Shown: positions 1 through 12,662 of the stretch, in pieces
Layout of the letters: the number at the start of each line of letters is the position of its first letter
Numbering within the stretch: position 1 is the stretch's first letter
Origin: Epiperipatus broadwayi
Lineage: Eukaryota; Onychophora; Udeonychophora; Euonychophora; Peripatidae
Direction: 5' to 3'
DNA length: 64,000 nt
NCBI GenBank assembly: GCA_028023455.1
Contig: JAQFVV010000156.1
Span: 2,313,236 to 2,377,235 of the forward strand
Position numbers and translations under genes: made by a program
The notes under the pieces: model-generated
What the model saw: only the letters and a program-made list of their open reading frames with translations
Told to the model about the DNA's origin: nothing
Databases searched by the model: none

Positions 1-1060
1 TATTGAGAGAAGTTGTAGATTATGAAAAGACATTTGATTCTATAAACATTTCTTCAGTGATTAAAGGATTGGATCATCAGGGTATAGATCTAGGATATTT
101 TCAGCAACAATTAGATTACATAATTATACTAGTAAAATCAACATTGAGAAGGGTGTAAGACAAGGTGACTCCATATCTCCAAAACTTTTTACAGCAGTGT
201 TGCAAGAAGTATTTTATGGATTATAATGGGAAACTAAAGAAGTGAAAGTAAATGGAGATTATTTAAGTCATTTAGATTTTGCAGATGATGTAGTTGTTTT
301 TGCAAATAATGCTTTAGACTTTCAGAAAATGTTGCAGGAGTTCGCAGATGAAAGTAGGACTAAAGATAAATGTAAAAAAGACTACAGTAATGTTTAATGG
401 ATTTTCTTAAAATATGAAAATAAAGATTGATTATGATGGGTTAGAATAAGTTAACAGCTAGAACTATCTTAATCAGATTATTAACACAGATGGAAACATA
501 ATGGATGAAATTAATCATAGAATTAAACTTGGTTGGAGTGCTTTTGGTAGAAATAACTTGGTGCTGAAAGGAAATATGCCTATGTGTTTAAAAAGGAAGG
601 TTTTTAATAAATGTGTTTTACTAGTTCTTACTTATGGATCTGAGACATAGACGCTTAAAAGAAGAGAAATACAGAGACTTCAGACAGCTCAAAAAAGTAT
701 GGAGAGATGCATGTTGGGAATAACAAGAAGAGATCGAAAATGCAATATATGGATAAGAGAACAAACAGGTGTTACTGACCTTATTAAAAAAATTAAAAGA
801 CTGAAGTGGAGCTGGGCTGGACATATTGCTAGAAGAGATGATAATAGATGGAGAATTGAAATCTTAAACTGGATTCCAAAAGATTATAAAAGATCCAGAA
901 AGAGATCACATGTGAGATGGATGAATAAAATAAGAAAGTGTGCAGGAGTGATGTGAAGAAGAGAAGCTAAAGATCGGAGAAGATGGATTGAACTTGGAGA
1001 TCTTCATCCTACAGTGGATTGATAATGGTTGTTGATGATGTTGATCTTCACTAAATCATC
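1..1060 (+). mobile_element. RTE-like non-LTR retrotransposon, 3' part, decayed
   Basis: Reverse transcriptase motifs can be read across all three plus frames. They are VVDYEKTFDSI near 15-45, GVRQGDSISPKLF near 152-190 (the conserved block before the catalytic motif) and HLDFADDVVVFA near 268-305, which carries the catalytic ADD. The conserved C-terminal region of this LINE type follows at 699-956 (ERCMLGITRRDR, then KWSWAGHIARRDD). Frames switch several times and stops interrupt, so the copy is dead. The coding signal ends near 1018 with LGDLHPTVD, followed by a TGA/TTG-rich tail (gttgttgatgatgttgat) instead of poly(A), as seen in some RTE elements. The 5' part lies outside the window. The same family recurs at 47.0-49.8 kb. 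The clade assignment comes from motif resemblance only. Confidence 0.85.
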
Positions 1061-2718
1061 TAACCCTATTACACAATTAACCTAAACCTAGATCTTAACT
1101 TTTTATTTATGGATTCACCCTTGCGTGTGGTAATCATAATGAATATTAAAGATATTAATCCACAATTAAAAGTTCACAAACTAATTTTTTTTGTTGTTGT
1201 AATCCATTTGCTTTTCAATAATGTGCAATTCTGAAACATTCTCAAATTCTGGCTAATTCAAAATAATAATTAAATGGCAGACCAGGGAATGGGCATCATT
1301 ATCTTGTTTAACTTGAAAAACGTCTCTGGTCTGATTTATCTTTAAGAAGTATTGGCTTTATTATAATTATACATGCATTCCAATATTAATAGTAGTTTCC
1401 TGACATTATATTTATTTTTTTTAAGTTCACAATGTAGTCAAACAGTAAATGATTACAACTTTGCATTTTCCATGCAACGTTTATGCAAACTATCATTTTT
1501 ATTCCATTTCTTAGTACTTAACAATTCTTATAGATTGTATTGTTGACAATTTCTCAGCCTCATTAATTGATCGCATATCTCTCTCTTCGTCACTTTCAGC
1601 AGTCTACATAAATAAAATTCATTCTTTTTTTCTTCCGATATTATACGATCAATCTTAGATTATAATTATAACAAATTCTAATAACCATTACTAAAATGAG
1701 AGTTCATAAAGGATTCATAGTGACTTAAAATTATACCTGAATGATATCTCTAGAATTCTCATTACAATGTATTATAGCATTTTTCGGTAGATTACAACAA
1801 TTATTAACTTATGGGATTGTGATCAAACAGAAAACAGTTGCAAATTTAAAGGAATTAATAATAATTATACTTGAATTTATTTGCTGGTTATAATCTCTAC
1901 AGATTTTTTAATAGAATGTTTGCAAGTAGCTAGGTAGTTTAAATAATCTATAAATGAATTTCTAACTAGACAAACTTTAATATATATGACCCAACAGAGA
2001 CTTTTACCAATTTCACAATATCAACTAATAAACTATTACTTATTTTGATTAATCATTAAAATGTGATTTACTGCAAGAAATTGTCTACACTCAGGAGGTT
2101 ACAAATTTATTGCCATCCTTAATCACTTAAGTACATTTTCATACTTGGAACAATTGTTTATATGATATAATTATAATTCATGATGAATTACAGACTTTTT
2201 CTAATATGTTAGTAAATCAATTTTGAAAATTCTCTTTAAAAAATCTTATATCCAACATATTTCTTCCATACCATCATGCATATAGAATATGTCCAGATAT
2301 TCTTATGCAATCTCTTTTCTTAACTTTTAAAACAAAACAATCCAAACTTCCAAAATAGTTCCTCAATCTGTGTTTGTTTTATAGATCATGTCATTTTAAA
2401 TTCTAACAGTCAATGAAGACATTACTCTAAAATGGACTACTTTTGTATTATTTTCCAACTTTCCCAACAGCATATTCATTATAAGAATAGTGGAGTTCAC
2501 TCATTTTACTGTGGACCACATTTTTATCTTCAACTTTCAAGTATAAATCATTAATAGAAATAAAGTAATTATCATGCAATGTCACTGTTAGCCAACAGAA
2601 CCAACATACACTCAAGAATATAGTTGAATAAATTGCTCCTAGTCATAGATGATTACAAGACTCGATATGAAAAGCACTATAAAATTGTTTTATTGCTAAG
2701 CAAATGTATATATATATA
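1061..2718. other. AT-rich non-coding DNA, nothing recognised
   Basis: I see no coding signal, RNA gene or clear repeat here. Open frames are short and of AT-rich, low-complexity composition. Confidence 0.5.
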
Positions 2719-2916
2719 AAATCAAAATATTCTGGAAAAAACTCTACAATATTCAATATACCAATATAAAAAAATCAATAACTATAACCAACTTACAGCA
2801 GAGTCCACCATCCTGAGTAACATTTAACAGGATGATGAGCTAGTTATAGTTGTAATTGATTTTTTATATTGGAATATTGAATAGTGTAAAGTTTTTTCCA
2901 GAGTATTTTGATTATT
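2719..2916. repeat. Imperfect inverted repeat, MITE-like hairpin (~200 bp)
   Basis: The left arm (about 2719-2795) contains tcaaaatattctgg, then aatattcaatataccaatat, then ataactataacc. The right arm (about 2838-2916) carries the reverse complements in mirror order (ggttatagttg-like, atattggaatattgaat, ccagagtattttga). A ~40-bp loop separates the arms. No coding sequence lies inside. This fits a small non-autonomous DNA element or a plain palindrome. I could not define a target duplication. Confidence 0.7.
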
Positions 2917-4100
2917 ATATTGATTTTATATGATTATATAGTAAACTTCTGGATTGGCACCAGAAATATTGATTATAATTATGTAGCACTGTATCAGTAA
3001 CATCTGATGGCATCTTACTAAAAAAAATGAAATAAACTGAAATTTTTTTATTAATGATCTAAAACTATGTTTAAAAGCACTTGTAGATATAATTTGAAAA
3101 TTTTAGATGTTTAATATCTTTCTTTAGTGAGTAATTAATGACGGAAGGAGGGTGGCTTCTCACAAAAGTTGTCAGTTTAGTTTGAGTTGATTCTAATTTA
3201 TTTTGTCTGCAGAACAGTATAGATATTTGTTTGGATAATTCTGGTTTACTTGCTTATAATATTTTAATCAATAGTGTAAATAGTGCAATGTTTGACTCAT
3301 CATCATTGAAACTGTCATTTCAGTTATATCAGTTTAGTACCTGTAGTCCATTTTTCAACTTCATTTTCCATTCATGTACTTCATTAAACCATCAAATATC
3401 ATTTCTCATAGCCAAATATCTAATTTCACAACCAATAGTTTGAATAACCAGCTTAATTATATTTTAAATGAATTAATGGATCACTGGACTGGTGAATTAT
3501 TAAACAATAACAAATATACTGTTCAATATTTTTTGTTAAAATAATTGTATTCTGTTACTTTAGAAATATAGAATATTATATTCTTAGTTCAATTTATTTA
3601 ATTTTTTTTATTATTAATAGACAAGTTTTCCAACAAATATTGCCGTAGGGAAAAAAAATGTAAAAATCAGCTTAGCCTATCGAAAGTCTGCTGTAAAGCT
3701 TACATTTTCTTTTTTTTTTAAAATTATTTTTAGAGAAAATAATCTTTAAAAAAAGTTCGATTTTAAAAAAGAAATTAATTTAATAATAACATCGATTTAT
3801 CAGGTGAAATTAGAATGTAACATTATTAAGTTGTCGCAGCAGATTTAAATAGACATCATGTTTTTTATTTAAAAAAAACATTTTTAGACAAAATACTTTT
3901 TAAAAAAAGATCGATTTGTAAAAAGAATGAATGTAAAATACATATATATATATGAGACGATTAAATAGTATTTAACAATATTAATAACAAAAGCAGATTT
4001 AAATAGTTGTGGGTTGTAAATTATTCACACCTTTAAATTATACGCTATATATCTCTTAAGTAATATGTGCATAGACGTTAACCTTGCAATAATATTGCAG
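2917..4100. other. AT-rich non-coding DNA, nothing recognised
   Basis: Homopolymer runs and short chance open frames only. The 70-codon frame at 3231-3443 resembles no family I know. Confidence 0.45.
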
Positions 4101-4119
4101 CTAAAGAGTGCAGTTTTTC

Positions 4120-4310
4120 CATGCATAGAAGGAGAAACAGCGCTGCATAGTGGGCTAGAAACTTAGTAGTTGTTTGGTAGCAGACGACGTAAGTTAAATA
4201 GCTTATGCATTGCAACCAGCGCTACCAAGTGAGCAGCTTTGATGCCAGCTAGCTGGTGGAATGTTCCAGTGCTTATGCATGGTGAACAGCGCCACCTAGT
4301 GGTTGGAACA
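4120..4310. repeat. Three degenerate ~70-79-bp repeats in a GC-richer island
   Basis: A local rise in GC contains three related blocks. Each ends in a motif of the form cagcgcyrccwagtg: 4138-4154 (cagcgctgcatagtggg), 4217-4233 (cagcgctaccaagtgag) and 4287-4302 (cagcgccacctagtgg). The second and third are each preceded by gcttatgcat (4201 and 4271). Spacing is 79 and 70 bp and orientation is the same. The third copy matches the CTCF core consensus on the minus strand. The repeat may be a minisatellite or the remains of a transposon. Confidence 0.6.
4287..4302 (-). promoter_or_regulatory. CTCF-like binding motif
   Basis: The minus strand reads CCACTAGGTGGCGCTG, which fits the conserved animal CTCF core NCANNAGRNGGCRS at every fixed position. 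Two degenerate relatives sit 70 and 149 bp away in the same orientation. A single motif match is expected by chance now and then, so function is unproven. Confidence 0.35.
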
Positions 4311-7300
4311 AGCATTAATGCTTTTGGGTCCCTACTGTGGATATTTCTGCATGTTTAAGCAGAAATGACATTTCTAGCAGTGGCAGGACACATTCTCCTC
4401 AACTACTTATATTTTTTAATCAAGGATTGTTTTCTTTTAAAGAAATTTGAATTCTTGTAAAATATAGTTATATAATTTTTTATTGATTAAATTGTGATTT
4501 TTTTCTTGTATTATATCTTGATTAAATACTTGTAATGTAAGATTTTTTTAAAATTAACAATATTTATCAGATCTTTATTTTATCAAATCCAAATTATTAT
4601 GCATTTGGTTATAATGCTTGATGAATTATTTATTTATTTGCAAACAACAGATGCTTATATATATAAATTAACCCATACAGCAAAACTTTATATGCATTTT
4701 CATAACTTTTAGAACACAGTAAAATAATTCAATTTTTTTCAACTGTTACAATAATACCTTTACCAAAGACTAATTGTTTTTTAGAATAAATGCTATTTCT
4801 TACTTAGTTTTCCATTATAAAATTTAATATTAAAACATTTTTAAAAATATATTTCACTTTAAATTTCATTTACTGCAAACACAGTAAACCAACTAAAATG
4901 ATAGTGTTTAACTTAAATCCCAGGCATTTTTATATATTTGTTCATTGACATAACATTTAGATCTTCAAACTAAATACAGTATCTAATGCTTAGCTCAATT
5001 TCACAACTTTTGACTAAAGAGAGTTATTATTTCACTTGACCAGAGCTTTTATAAACATATTTGTGATCCTGAATATAATGTTTCCTTTCAATTTAAAAAA
5101 AAAATAAAAAATAAAAATAATGATACAATGATTTTACAATCTCGTCTTATAAAATTATAAGTCGGAGAATAAAAATAAATAAATTACATAAAAAAAAATG
5201 TTTGTTTAGCATAAAATATTACTACATTTTTAGATACCTTTTTAAATATTATTTTAAAATATGTGAATCTAAAAATATAGGCGTATATATATGAAAGCAT
5301 AACTTATTACTTTTTTGTTTAAGTCTATTGTTATTAAAATTTGCTAATAAACAAAATATCAATGTAAAACCTATCAAAGCATACATTTTTAAATTTATGA
5401 GTATTTTTATAGCAAAATATTAAATTCAATATAATAAGTTATCTACTATTAGTTAAATAAAATTAAAATTGTGAATATTGTTACTGTATTCCGATGTATC
5501 TACAATAACCACAAAATTAAAATAAACACCACTTGACTATCTTAAACAGTTAATAACATATAAACCATGACAATATATTTTTTTTTAATACAACAATATC
5601 TATTTTAAGTCTAATCAAGAATATATAAATATATATAAATTTGAAAAGTTTGTTTGCTAGGTTATAAATTTTTATATAATACTTGTTTTAAAATATTTGG
5701 TAATTTTCTATTAACAAAAGCAAAGTGGTGAGGAGAGCTAGTAAATAATATTTCTAAGAAACTTAATTTAACAAAAGTTTCTAAATTTTTCTCTGTTAAT
5801 AGTTTCTTCGAATACAAAATAAATCACACAAATACAATACATAGATGGTGATATGTGGGTGCACGTGTTTGATACTTTATTTTAGCTAGCAGTAATAATA
5901 GAAAGATTGATGGGGATAATAAGTTATTGACATTATTTATTTAATGAACAGATTTATTTATTCTTGGGCAGTTTAACAATTAACTAAATATCAAAAAGGA
6001 ATCTGTAGAATCCAATCAAAAAATAGATTCACTACTGAGCTTTATTGAATCCTTCAATTTTTGCAACAGTAACCATAAACCCAATAGTCATAATGATATA
6101 GTTGTTAGTTTTTGTCCATATCTACATAGATCAGTGGCTGCTAAATTTCATTTATGAAATCAGATGAGCACAATAACCATGGGTTCTCCTGAATCTGTTG
6201 CTGAGACCCCAGTTGCATTTAGAAAGATTAAATCCAGTTGGCTTTATTGTTGGATCTGGAAAAAGAAACTTGTTTAAATCTTCATAAGAATTCCATTTTT
6301 TATGCCAAAATTTTTATAGATTCTTAATTGAACATTCAAAAAGGGAATCTTGATTTAGTTTGAATTATTGGCAAATATCATCTGCTTAACAGTATTTTAT
6401 ACAACTTCTCTTTTGATATGTAATTAAGAAATATGCGAAAGAGCAAAAAGCCATTGCAAAGAAGTAGACATGAACATGCCAGTAGTATTTATCAAGACAA
6501 TATAGCTGAGTATCCAGAAGTTTAGTATGAACTTTTTTCTAAACAGATATATAGTATTCATCAGCAGAATATGCTAGTGCAATAAATATATCTGTAAAAT
6601 ACTTATAACACAACTCAAGTTGTGCCAGCGAGCTTTTCAAAGAAATAAAAATTAGCTTGAATTATTTTTTGTTCAAGATAAAAGATTAAAATAAAGATCA
6701 GAACTCTGTGTTAAAAAAAAAAGAATTTCCAATTTATTTTTATTTAGATAAAACTAAAATATTGGGAACATCAAAGAGAGCAACATGGGATTTCAATATG
6801 TAAATGAATTGCTAAAAAAAACTGTCAAGAGAAAAATGATATTTGTGTATTCCTGGAATTTGATATGAATCTTCATGTATGACAAATGTTATCCAAAGAA
6901 TTCTAATGTTGTATTATCAAGACAAATAATTTAATTATCTGCAATGCATCCAATAAACAGAGAATCAAACAAATTTACCTAAATCCAAATTAAAGTCAAG
7001 AAAAATTTTTAGCCACAAGAAAATAAATCTTTTAAATCAGTTATTATTGTAAAGAAGATTTGATCCTATAATATTTTATTTCACTACTAGAACTATTAAA
7101 ACAATCCTTATGAAGAGAAAAAGAAAACTTGTTTACAAAAAAAGCTATTCATAGAATTCAAGTGAGAGGGCTATAAAATCCTTGAGTATAAATATGATAA
7201 AATATCAAGAACATTTTCCAGAATAGTATTTGTACATGGGGGAAGGGTGATGAATCAATACCTTATTAATGTTAGACATTTTCATAGATAAATGTGTAAT

Positions 7301-7438
7301 TACATTATTTCATGTTATCTTATTGTGAAAAGAAAAATAATAATATGTCTGATTTTGAATAACAATACTTTCTTATAATATATCTATTTTGTTATTAACA
7401 CCATATGCCATTTACTTGACACATTAGTAGAAATTACA
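4311..7438. other. AT-rich non-coding DNA, nothing firmly recognised
   Basis: No family-level similarity was seen on either strand. The stretch at 6440-7200 has slightly more balanced composition and short open frames and may be an old transposon, but nothing in it can be named. Confidence 0.4.
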
Positions 7439-7551
7439 TATCATACCATTTGCAACTTTCTTATACACTTCAACAATACTATTTTTTATATCAAAACTTT
7501 ATTCTACAGTTATTGTTCAAGTGTATAAGAAAGTTGGAAATGGTATATGTA
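7439..7551. repeat. Short hairpin repeat, ~41-bp arms
   Basis: The left arm 7439-7479 (accatttgcaactttctta, then tacacttcaacaata) is mirrored by the right arm 7510-7551 (tattgttcaagtgtataag, then aaagttggaaatggta). The ~30-bp loop is AT-rich. There is one or two mismatches. It looks like a MITE core or a recent palindrome. Confidence 0.7.
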
Positions 7552-7592
7552 AATATAGAAATCAATATATAAGAAAAGAAGAAAAAAATTGT

Positions 7593-8112
7593 AATAATAG
7601 AAATTAAACCACTAAACATCACATGATCACCATTTCTTATGCTTGCTCATAACTGTTATTAAAACAGGCAAAACTGTCCATACAGTAGTGCCACCCAGTG
7701 CAAGCTAGAGTAATCAATGGATGCCATAAGGCTTGTGCATAAATCTCTATCTAGTGCCTACTCATCCAATATCCCCAGACTAGTTTCTAGGTTATCACTT
7801 TCGTCAGTGAGGAGACTAGTTTCTAGTTTATGGCTTTCATCAGTGAGGAGACTAGTTTCTAGCTTATGGCTTTCATCAGTGAGGAGCCTTGGATCTGAGA
7901 GCACTGCACCTACATCTTAAGGTGCAGTGCTCTCAGATTTAAAGCTCATTACTGACGAAAGCCATAAGCTAAGAGCTAGTCTGGGGTTATTGGATGAGTG
8001 GGCACTAGATAAGAATTTTATGCACAAGCCTTCTGGCATCCATTGATTATTCTGGCTTGCACTGAGTGGCACTATTGTATGAAGAGTTTTGCCTGTTTTA
8101 ATAATAGAAATT
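7593..8112. mobile_element. Foldback element with internal 36-bp minisatellite, copy 1
   Basis: A body of ~494 bp (7606-8099) lies between perfect 13-bp direct repeats aataatagaaatt (7593-7605 and 8100-8112), taken as the target-site duplication. The two halves are inverted: caggcaaaactgtccatac near the left end matches agttttgcctg at the right. The inner part carries at least three tandem ~36-bp units (about 7778-7885) around gactagtttctag and atggctttcatcagtgagg. An apical hairpin (ggtgcagtgctctcagat and complement) is centred near 7918. The open frame 7717-7920 is made of these repeat units (repeated RRLVSSLWLSSV) and is not a gene. A second copy is at 59361-59709. Confidence 0.82.
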
Positions 8113-9604
8113 GTTGGATAAAATATGTATCAAAATAATATATTTTATGCTTTATATACAATCCCATTTTGAGTATAAAAATGAGGAAAAGGTTAAGGTT
8201 TATCAATTTTTTTTTAAAAAAAAAATAGGAAGAAAGGTAACTACAATACAGATTATTGATATAACAAATTAGCATAAATTTAGATAATTATTCACTATGA
8301 ATATAATACATTTTAAAATAGTTAAAGTTAAAATCAATGTGAGTAAACAAACAATGTATAATGAGTTAAAATATTTATAAGTATTGTATAACATTGATTT
8401 TATTAATATGATTTATCTTTGAAAATTTTATCCTGAGAGAAAGGTCATTTGTTTCTTTGACAATAGCATAGGTTATTTACTTTGTATTAAAATATAATAA
8501 CATCAAAGATGAAAAGAAATTTTGTAAATGTATAATGATAGAGTTCCTAATTATAGTGTCCTGAAAGATGATTCCAATAAAAATAATATACATTTATTAC
8601 AAAGGTCTGTTAACCTCGAGAATAACTGTTATGGTTTATAATTAATATTTTTAAGTGAATTTATTTATTTGATGGGACACTAATCTCCATGAAATGTTTT
8701 ACAGCACTCAAAATTAGCATCCAAATAATGAAGTGATTTGTGAAGATCCAGAAGTGATACTGACACACATATTTTATTATCTTGCATATTTTTAAAAAAT
8801 CAAAGATAGTATCCAAATATTAAATTAATGGTGCCAGAAGTAACACTTTATTGTCTAGCATATTTCTATGAAGCTCAAAGTTAGCATCCAAGTTTATTAA
8901 AATAGAATGAATAATCTAAAATGATTCCCTTCATACATATATTTATTGTTCAATATTGTTTAAAAAAAGATAAAAGTTAAAAGTGTAACTTCAAATATAT
9001 TCTGTTACAGTTACAAGACTTAAAAAACAGCATGGATTATGTATGCAATATGAATTATATATGACTTCAAAGATATTAAGTAGAATAAGTATACTACCCT
9101 CTTACTTTATAATATATAAACAAAAGTGAAGAATGTTGCAATCATTAATTATACCAATATATAGATTAGGATTATGTGTACATGATAATAATGATGATTA
9201 TATTCATATATATATATATATATATAAAGCTAATACTGCCCAAGAAGTAGTCAACACTTAAACAATACCAATATCAAGAACAATCTCAATTTGTTAGAAA
9301 GACAACTTTCTTTAAGCTTCTTTGAATTAATAATTTCACTCTTTGAAGTTAAAAGTTGCAATCCTTAATGTCTATATAAATAGATAAGACCATATATAAA
9401 GGAGGATTTCCACTTTTATTGCTTAAAGGATATTGCCTTGATAACAGACTGAGATTGTTGATTGTTATTGATTGCTTATATATATATATATTTCTTAAAT
9501 GGAGAAATCAAATTTACTAACATTTTATGTTATATTTAAATCCATTTATTATTATTATGGATTTAAAATTTAAAGATATCAGTCTTTCATGATTTTTTAT
9601 ATAT
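8113..9604. other. AT-rich DNA with weak local repeats
   Basis: Between about 8700 and 8900 the phrase caaarttagcatccaa recurs three times (8709, 8802 and 8876) at 93- and 74-bp spacing, giving a degenerate minisatellite. TA microsatellites lie near 9205-9227 and 9477-9490. Nothing coding is recognised. Confidence 0.5.
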
Positions 9605-9728
9605 AATAAAAAATATACAATTACTTTTCTATAAAACTAATTTAATATTTCAACCAGCAGATGAAAAACAGTCTGCTGGTTGAAATATTAAAGCAGTTTT
9701 ATAGAGAAGTAATTGTGTGTTTTTATTA
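9605..9728. repeat. MITE-like hairpin, ~55-bp arms
   Basis: Arms around 9605-9661 and 9672-9728 are reverse complements. Left: caattacttttctataaaac, then aatatttcaaccagcaga. Right: tctgctggttgaaatatt, then gttttatagagaagtaattg. The loop is only ~10 bp. The long stem and short loop fit a foldback MITE or a hairpin-forming palindrome. Confidence 0.75.
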
Positions 9729-11101
9729 TAGTTTTATTTTTTCTTTAGTTAGTTTGTATATTTATTATTCTCATGATTTTTATTTAAATATACAACGTAC
9801 TCGTGATGTACTGATTGTATTTAATTTGCTTTAGCATTAATTATAATTTTACTTCAAATGTATTTATTTGTGAGTAAATATAGCCATAAGAGATTTACAG
9901 AATGTTTAACCTGACATGCAATAGTCTTATTTTAAAAGGTGTATGAGCAATAGAGGTTGGAAGTGACAACATTTGGTAGTAAGATAACTTAAGCTAATTT
10001 TACCATAACTCATAATTTGCTCATTTTTTATTTGCATTGTTCATCTTTATAAATCTATCAACTAACATACAAAGTAAAAACAAAATTTAAAATTAGAAGC
10101 TAGCCTTACTAATAATTGTTTTCATTAAATCCTTTGGTTTTATAGAAAATTAAAGACAGAGCATGAAAATTAATTGATTGGGATTTAAATTTGACCACTG
10201 TGTAGTTTTGCTTTGCTATTATTTCTTATATTTAAAATTGTGTTTTATTTGATAACCAACTATTTTAGTTTTATTCAGAAGTGTTTCTTATGTTAACAAC
10301 TGAAATATATATGTTATACAAATAAAATGTCCACTAATTAAAAATCTATTGTAATAACTTATATATTAATGAATCTAATGAATAAGAGATATGTAATCTT
10401 TATTATTATTGTTATTATTATTGATATTTAGCAAGGCATAAATTTATGGAAATTTGTTTATGTATTAAAGATTATGATGGATTTATAAGCATGTTCCTAA
10501 TAGAATCAAGAAGAAAGGGCATCCAAATCAAAGATATGATGGTACCCAATAAAGTTCATGGAAACTGGGATTTATTACAATTCATTATGCTGAGGATCAT
10601 CATTGAATGCCATCTTGTCACTGATTATAATTATGAATTCCCTAAGGTGATACAGTCTTACTATTGGTGCTTTATATACCATTACAATATATATTAATTA
10701 TTCATTGCTATATGTAGACAACTGATTAATGCTATAATTTATAAAATAAATTTTGCTTTTAATATTGAAGATTTCCTTATACACATATATAGTCTGCTTT
10801 CTATATTGATGATTTCAAAATGCAATTTCAATAACTCAGGATTTAAAATATATATATATATAAATTAAATAAAAAAATTACAAATAAGTAAATTAATTAA
10901 AAATTCATAAAATGTATGCATTACATTAAAATCTTTTTCAGAAGGCAGTGCATGTGCTATACTATATTTCTCTGCTCCCTTTCAAAAAGACATTAATGGC
11001 AATTCTCCAAAGGAAATGTTAAGTGTATTTTTATATAGTAAAATAAAAATAAAAGAAAAAACTGCTATAATTAAAAGTATAGTGAAATTGGTTAGTTAGC
11101 T
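9729..11101. other. AT-rich non-coding DNA, nothing recognised
   Basis: The 83-codon open frame at 10446-10697 resembles no family known to me and its base use matches the surroundings. No RNA gene or repeat is evident apart from short TA runs. Confidence 0.45.
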
Positions 11102-11260
11102 AGTAAAAACGAATTCTTCATTAGCAAAATTATTTTTTTCAAAAAAATATTTCTATAACATATTGTGGATATAAACTTAGCAATTTTAGGAGCATAATAA
11201 GCAATCCTAGCATGATTTTTTTTTAAAAATAATTTTGCAAATGAAGAATTCGTTTTTATT
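11102..11260. repeat. Hairpin repeat with ~37-bp arms
   Basis: Left arm 11102-11138 (agtaaaaacgaattcttcat, then agcaaaattattttt) and right arm 11223-11260 (aaaaataattttgcaaat, then gaagaattcgtttttatt) are near-perfect reverse complements, spaced by ~85 bp. No coding content is recognised between them. Confidence 0.7.
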
Positions 11261-11519
11261 AAATAAATCACCAATTTCAGTATACAACCTTTTTTTTTTT
11301 TTATTATATACTGCGAATGTAAACTTAACAGTTTCAGGTACATAGACAATACCTTCATAAATTTGTGGTAATTAAAAAAGTGTTGAATTTGTGGCTGAAA
11401 AATATCAATAAACCAAATTTGATAAGATACTTACTTATTAAAGCAATTGATTAGACAAAACTTTTTATAAAAATTCCATTGACATCAAACTATTTAATGG
11501 CTTCATAAGCTACCAACTT

Positions 11520-12662
11520 AAAAATATAAAAATTGTTTGAGAGGCTGCAGACATACATTTCCAGCAAACATGGAAAAAATTATTGAAAAAAAAACTACCT
11601 TCCAGAACAAGTATTTAATTATGATGAAAGTAAATTGCTTTGGAACAAGACGAATGTATTTCCAAAGTAGTAAAACAAGCAAAAGAAATGAAGATAGTTT
11701 AATTTTAACTCTATACAACAATGCTTCAGATCCAGGTCATATAATCAAACTGGGAGTAAATTATCATTTTAAGAATTTTCATGTTATCTATGTTTAAGTA
11801 ACAATAAAAATATTTGGTTTGTGACAATGTTATTTATGGAATGATCTAAAGTTAAAAATTACCTAAGACAAACAAAAATACATCATCACCCTAAATTTGA
11901 TTACTATGAAAATGAAAATAACATGATGTATTTTTATCTCAAATACACTCCCTCACTACTACAACCATTTCTACAAGTCGATGTGTGAGGACTTTATATT
12001 AATATTCGTAGTTAATGGAACAAATGTTCAATTAATAAAGTACTAAAAATCATTCATTTTTATGGATGCTACGACAATTATAAAAGAATCAATGAATGAA
12101 TTAAAATTAGATACTATTAACGAATTTTCCAGATACAGATAAATTTAAAAAAAAACATTTGGGTATCATGAGAACTCAAAAGAGTGATATTTTGATTTTG
12201 TTAAAAAAGAAATTATAAACATATTAAAAGTCATAAAAATATTCTAAAAGATGAAGAGTTACAAATCATTATTGAATCACTAGAGGAAAAAGAAGAAAAT
12301 AAAATGAAAGAACAACAAGCAACATGGATTTTACAAAAATTTTTGGATTTCACAGAATCTAAAGAGTAAAATTATGGAAGATGATCTTTGGATGAACACA
12401 GCATTAACTTCATATGCATAATCATTAAAGAATCACAGCCCCTGTAATATCATTATGGTGAATCAAAAATAAACAAACATATCACTATATTTTTTAAAAG
12501 ATATCAGCACAGTAAATAAAACAGAGATTCCATCAACTTTGACTGCTTCAAATATTATTCCAATTTCTCTAAAAAGACAAAAGTTTATATTATCCACATC
12601 ATTTAGTACTCCAGGATCACCTGAAACAGATGAACCTTCTGATACAACATGTCAATAGTCTA
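11520..12662 (+). pseudogene. pogo/Tigger-type DDE transposase, decayed
   Basis: The frame at 11537-11797 reads FPANMEKIIEKK, then VNCFGTRRMYF, then SSKTSKRNEDSLILTLYNNA. This follows the order of the first part of Tigger/jerky DDE domains: the segment before the first aspartate, the block normally reading NADETGLFWKRMP, and the block SKDRLTLLLGGNA. The first aspartate and glutamate are lost (VNCFGTRRM). Downstream sequence to ~12660 is frame-shifted. One segment, EEKEENKMKEQQATW near 12285-12330, and a C-terminal STPGSPETDEPSDTTC near 12605-12655 read as a typical Ser/Pro-rich Tigger tail. Many stops mean no active enzyme. A SINE is inserted at the tail. A second Tigger remnant lies at 26.5-27.4 kb. 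The family call rests on remembered motif order, not on an alignment. Confidence 0.6.

Noticed and set aside
7717-7920. 67-codon frame with repeated VSSLWLSSVRR motifs
   Set aside because: It is translation of the 36-bp minisatellite of the foldback element.
10446-10697. 83-codon plus-strand frame
   Set aside because: No similarity recognised, AT-driven composition, and no splice or start context.
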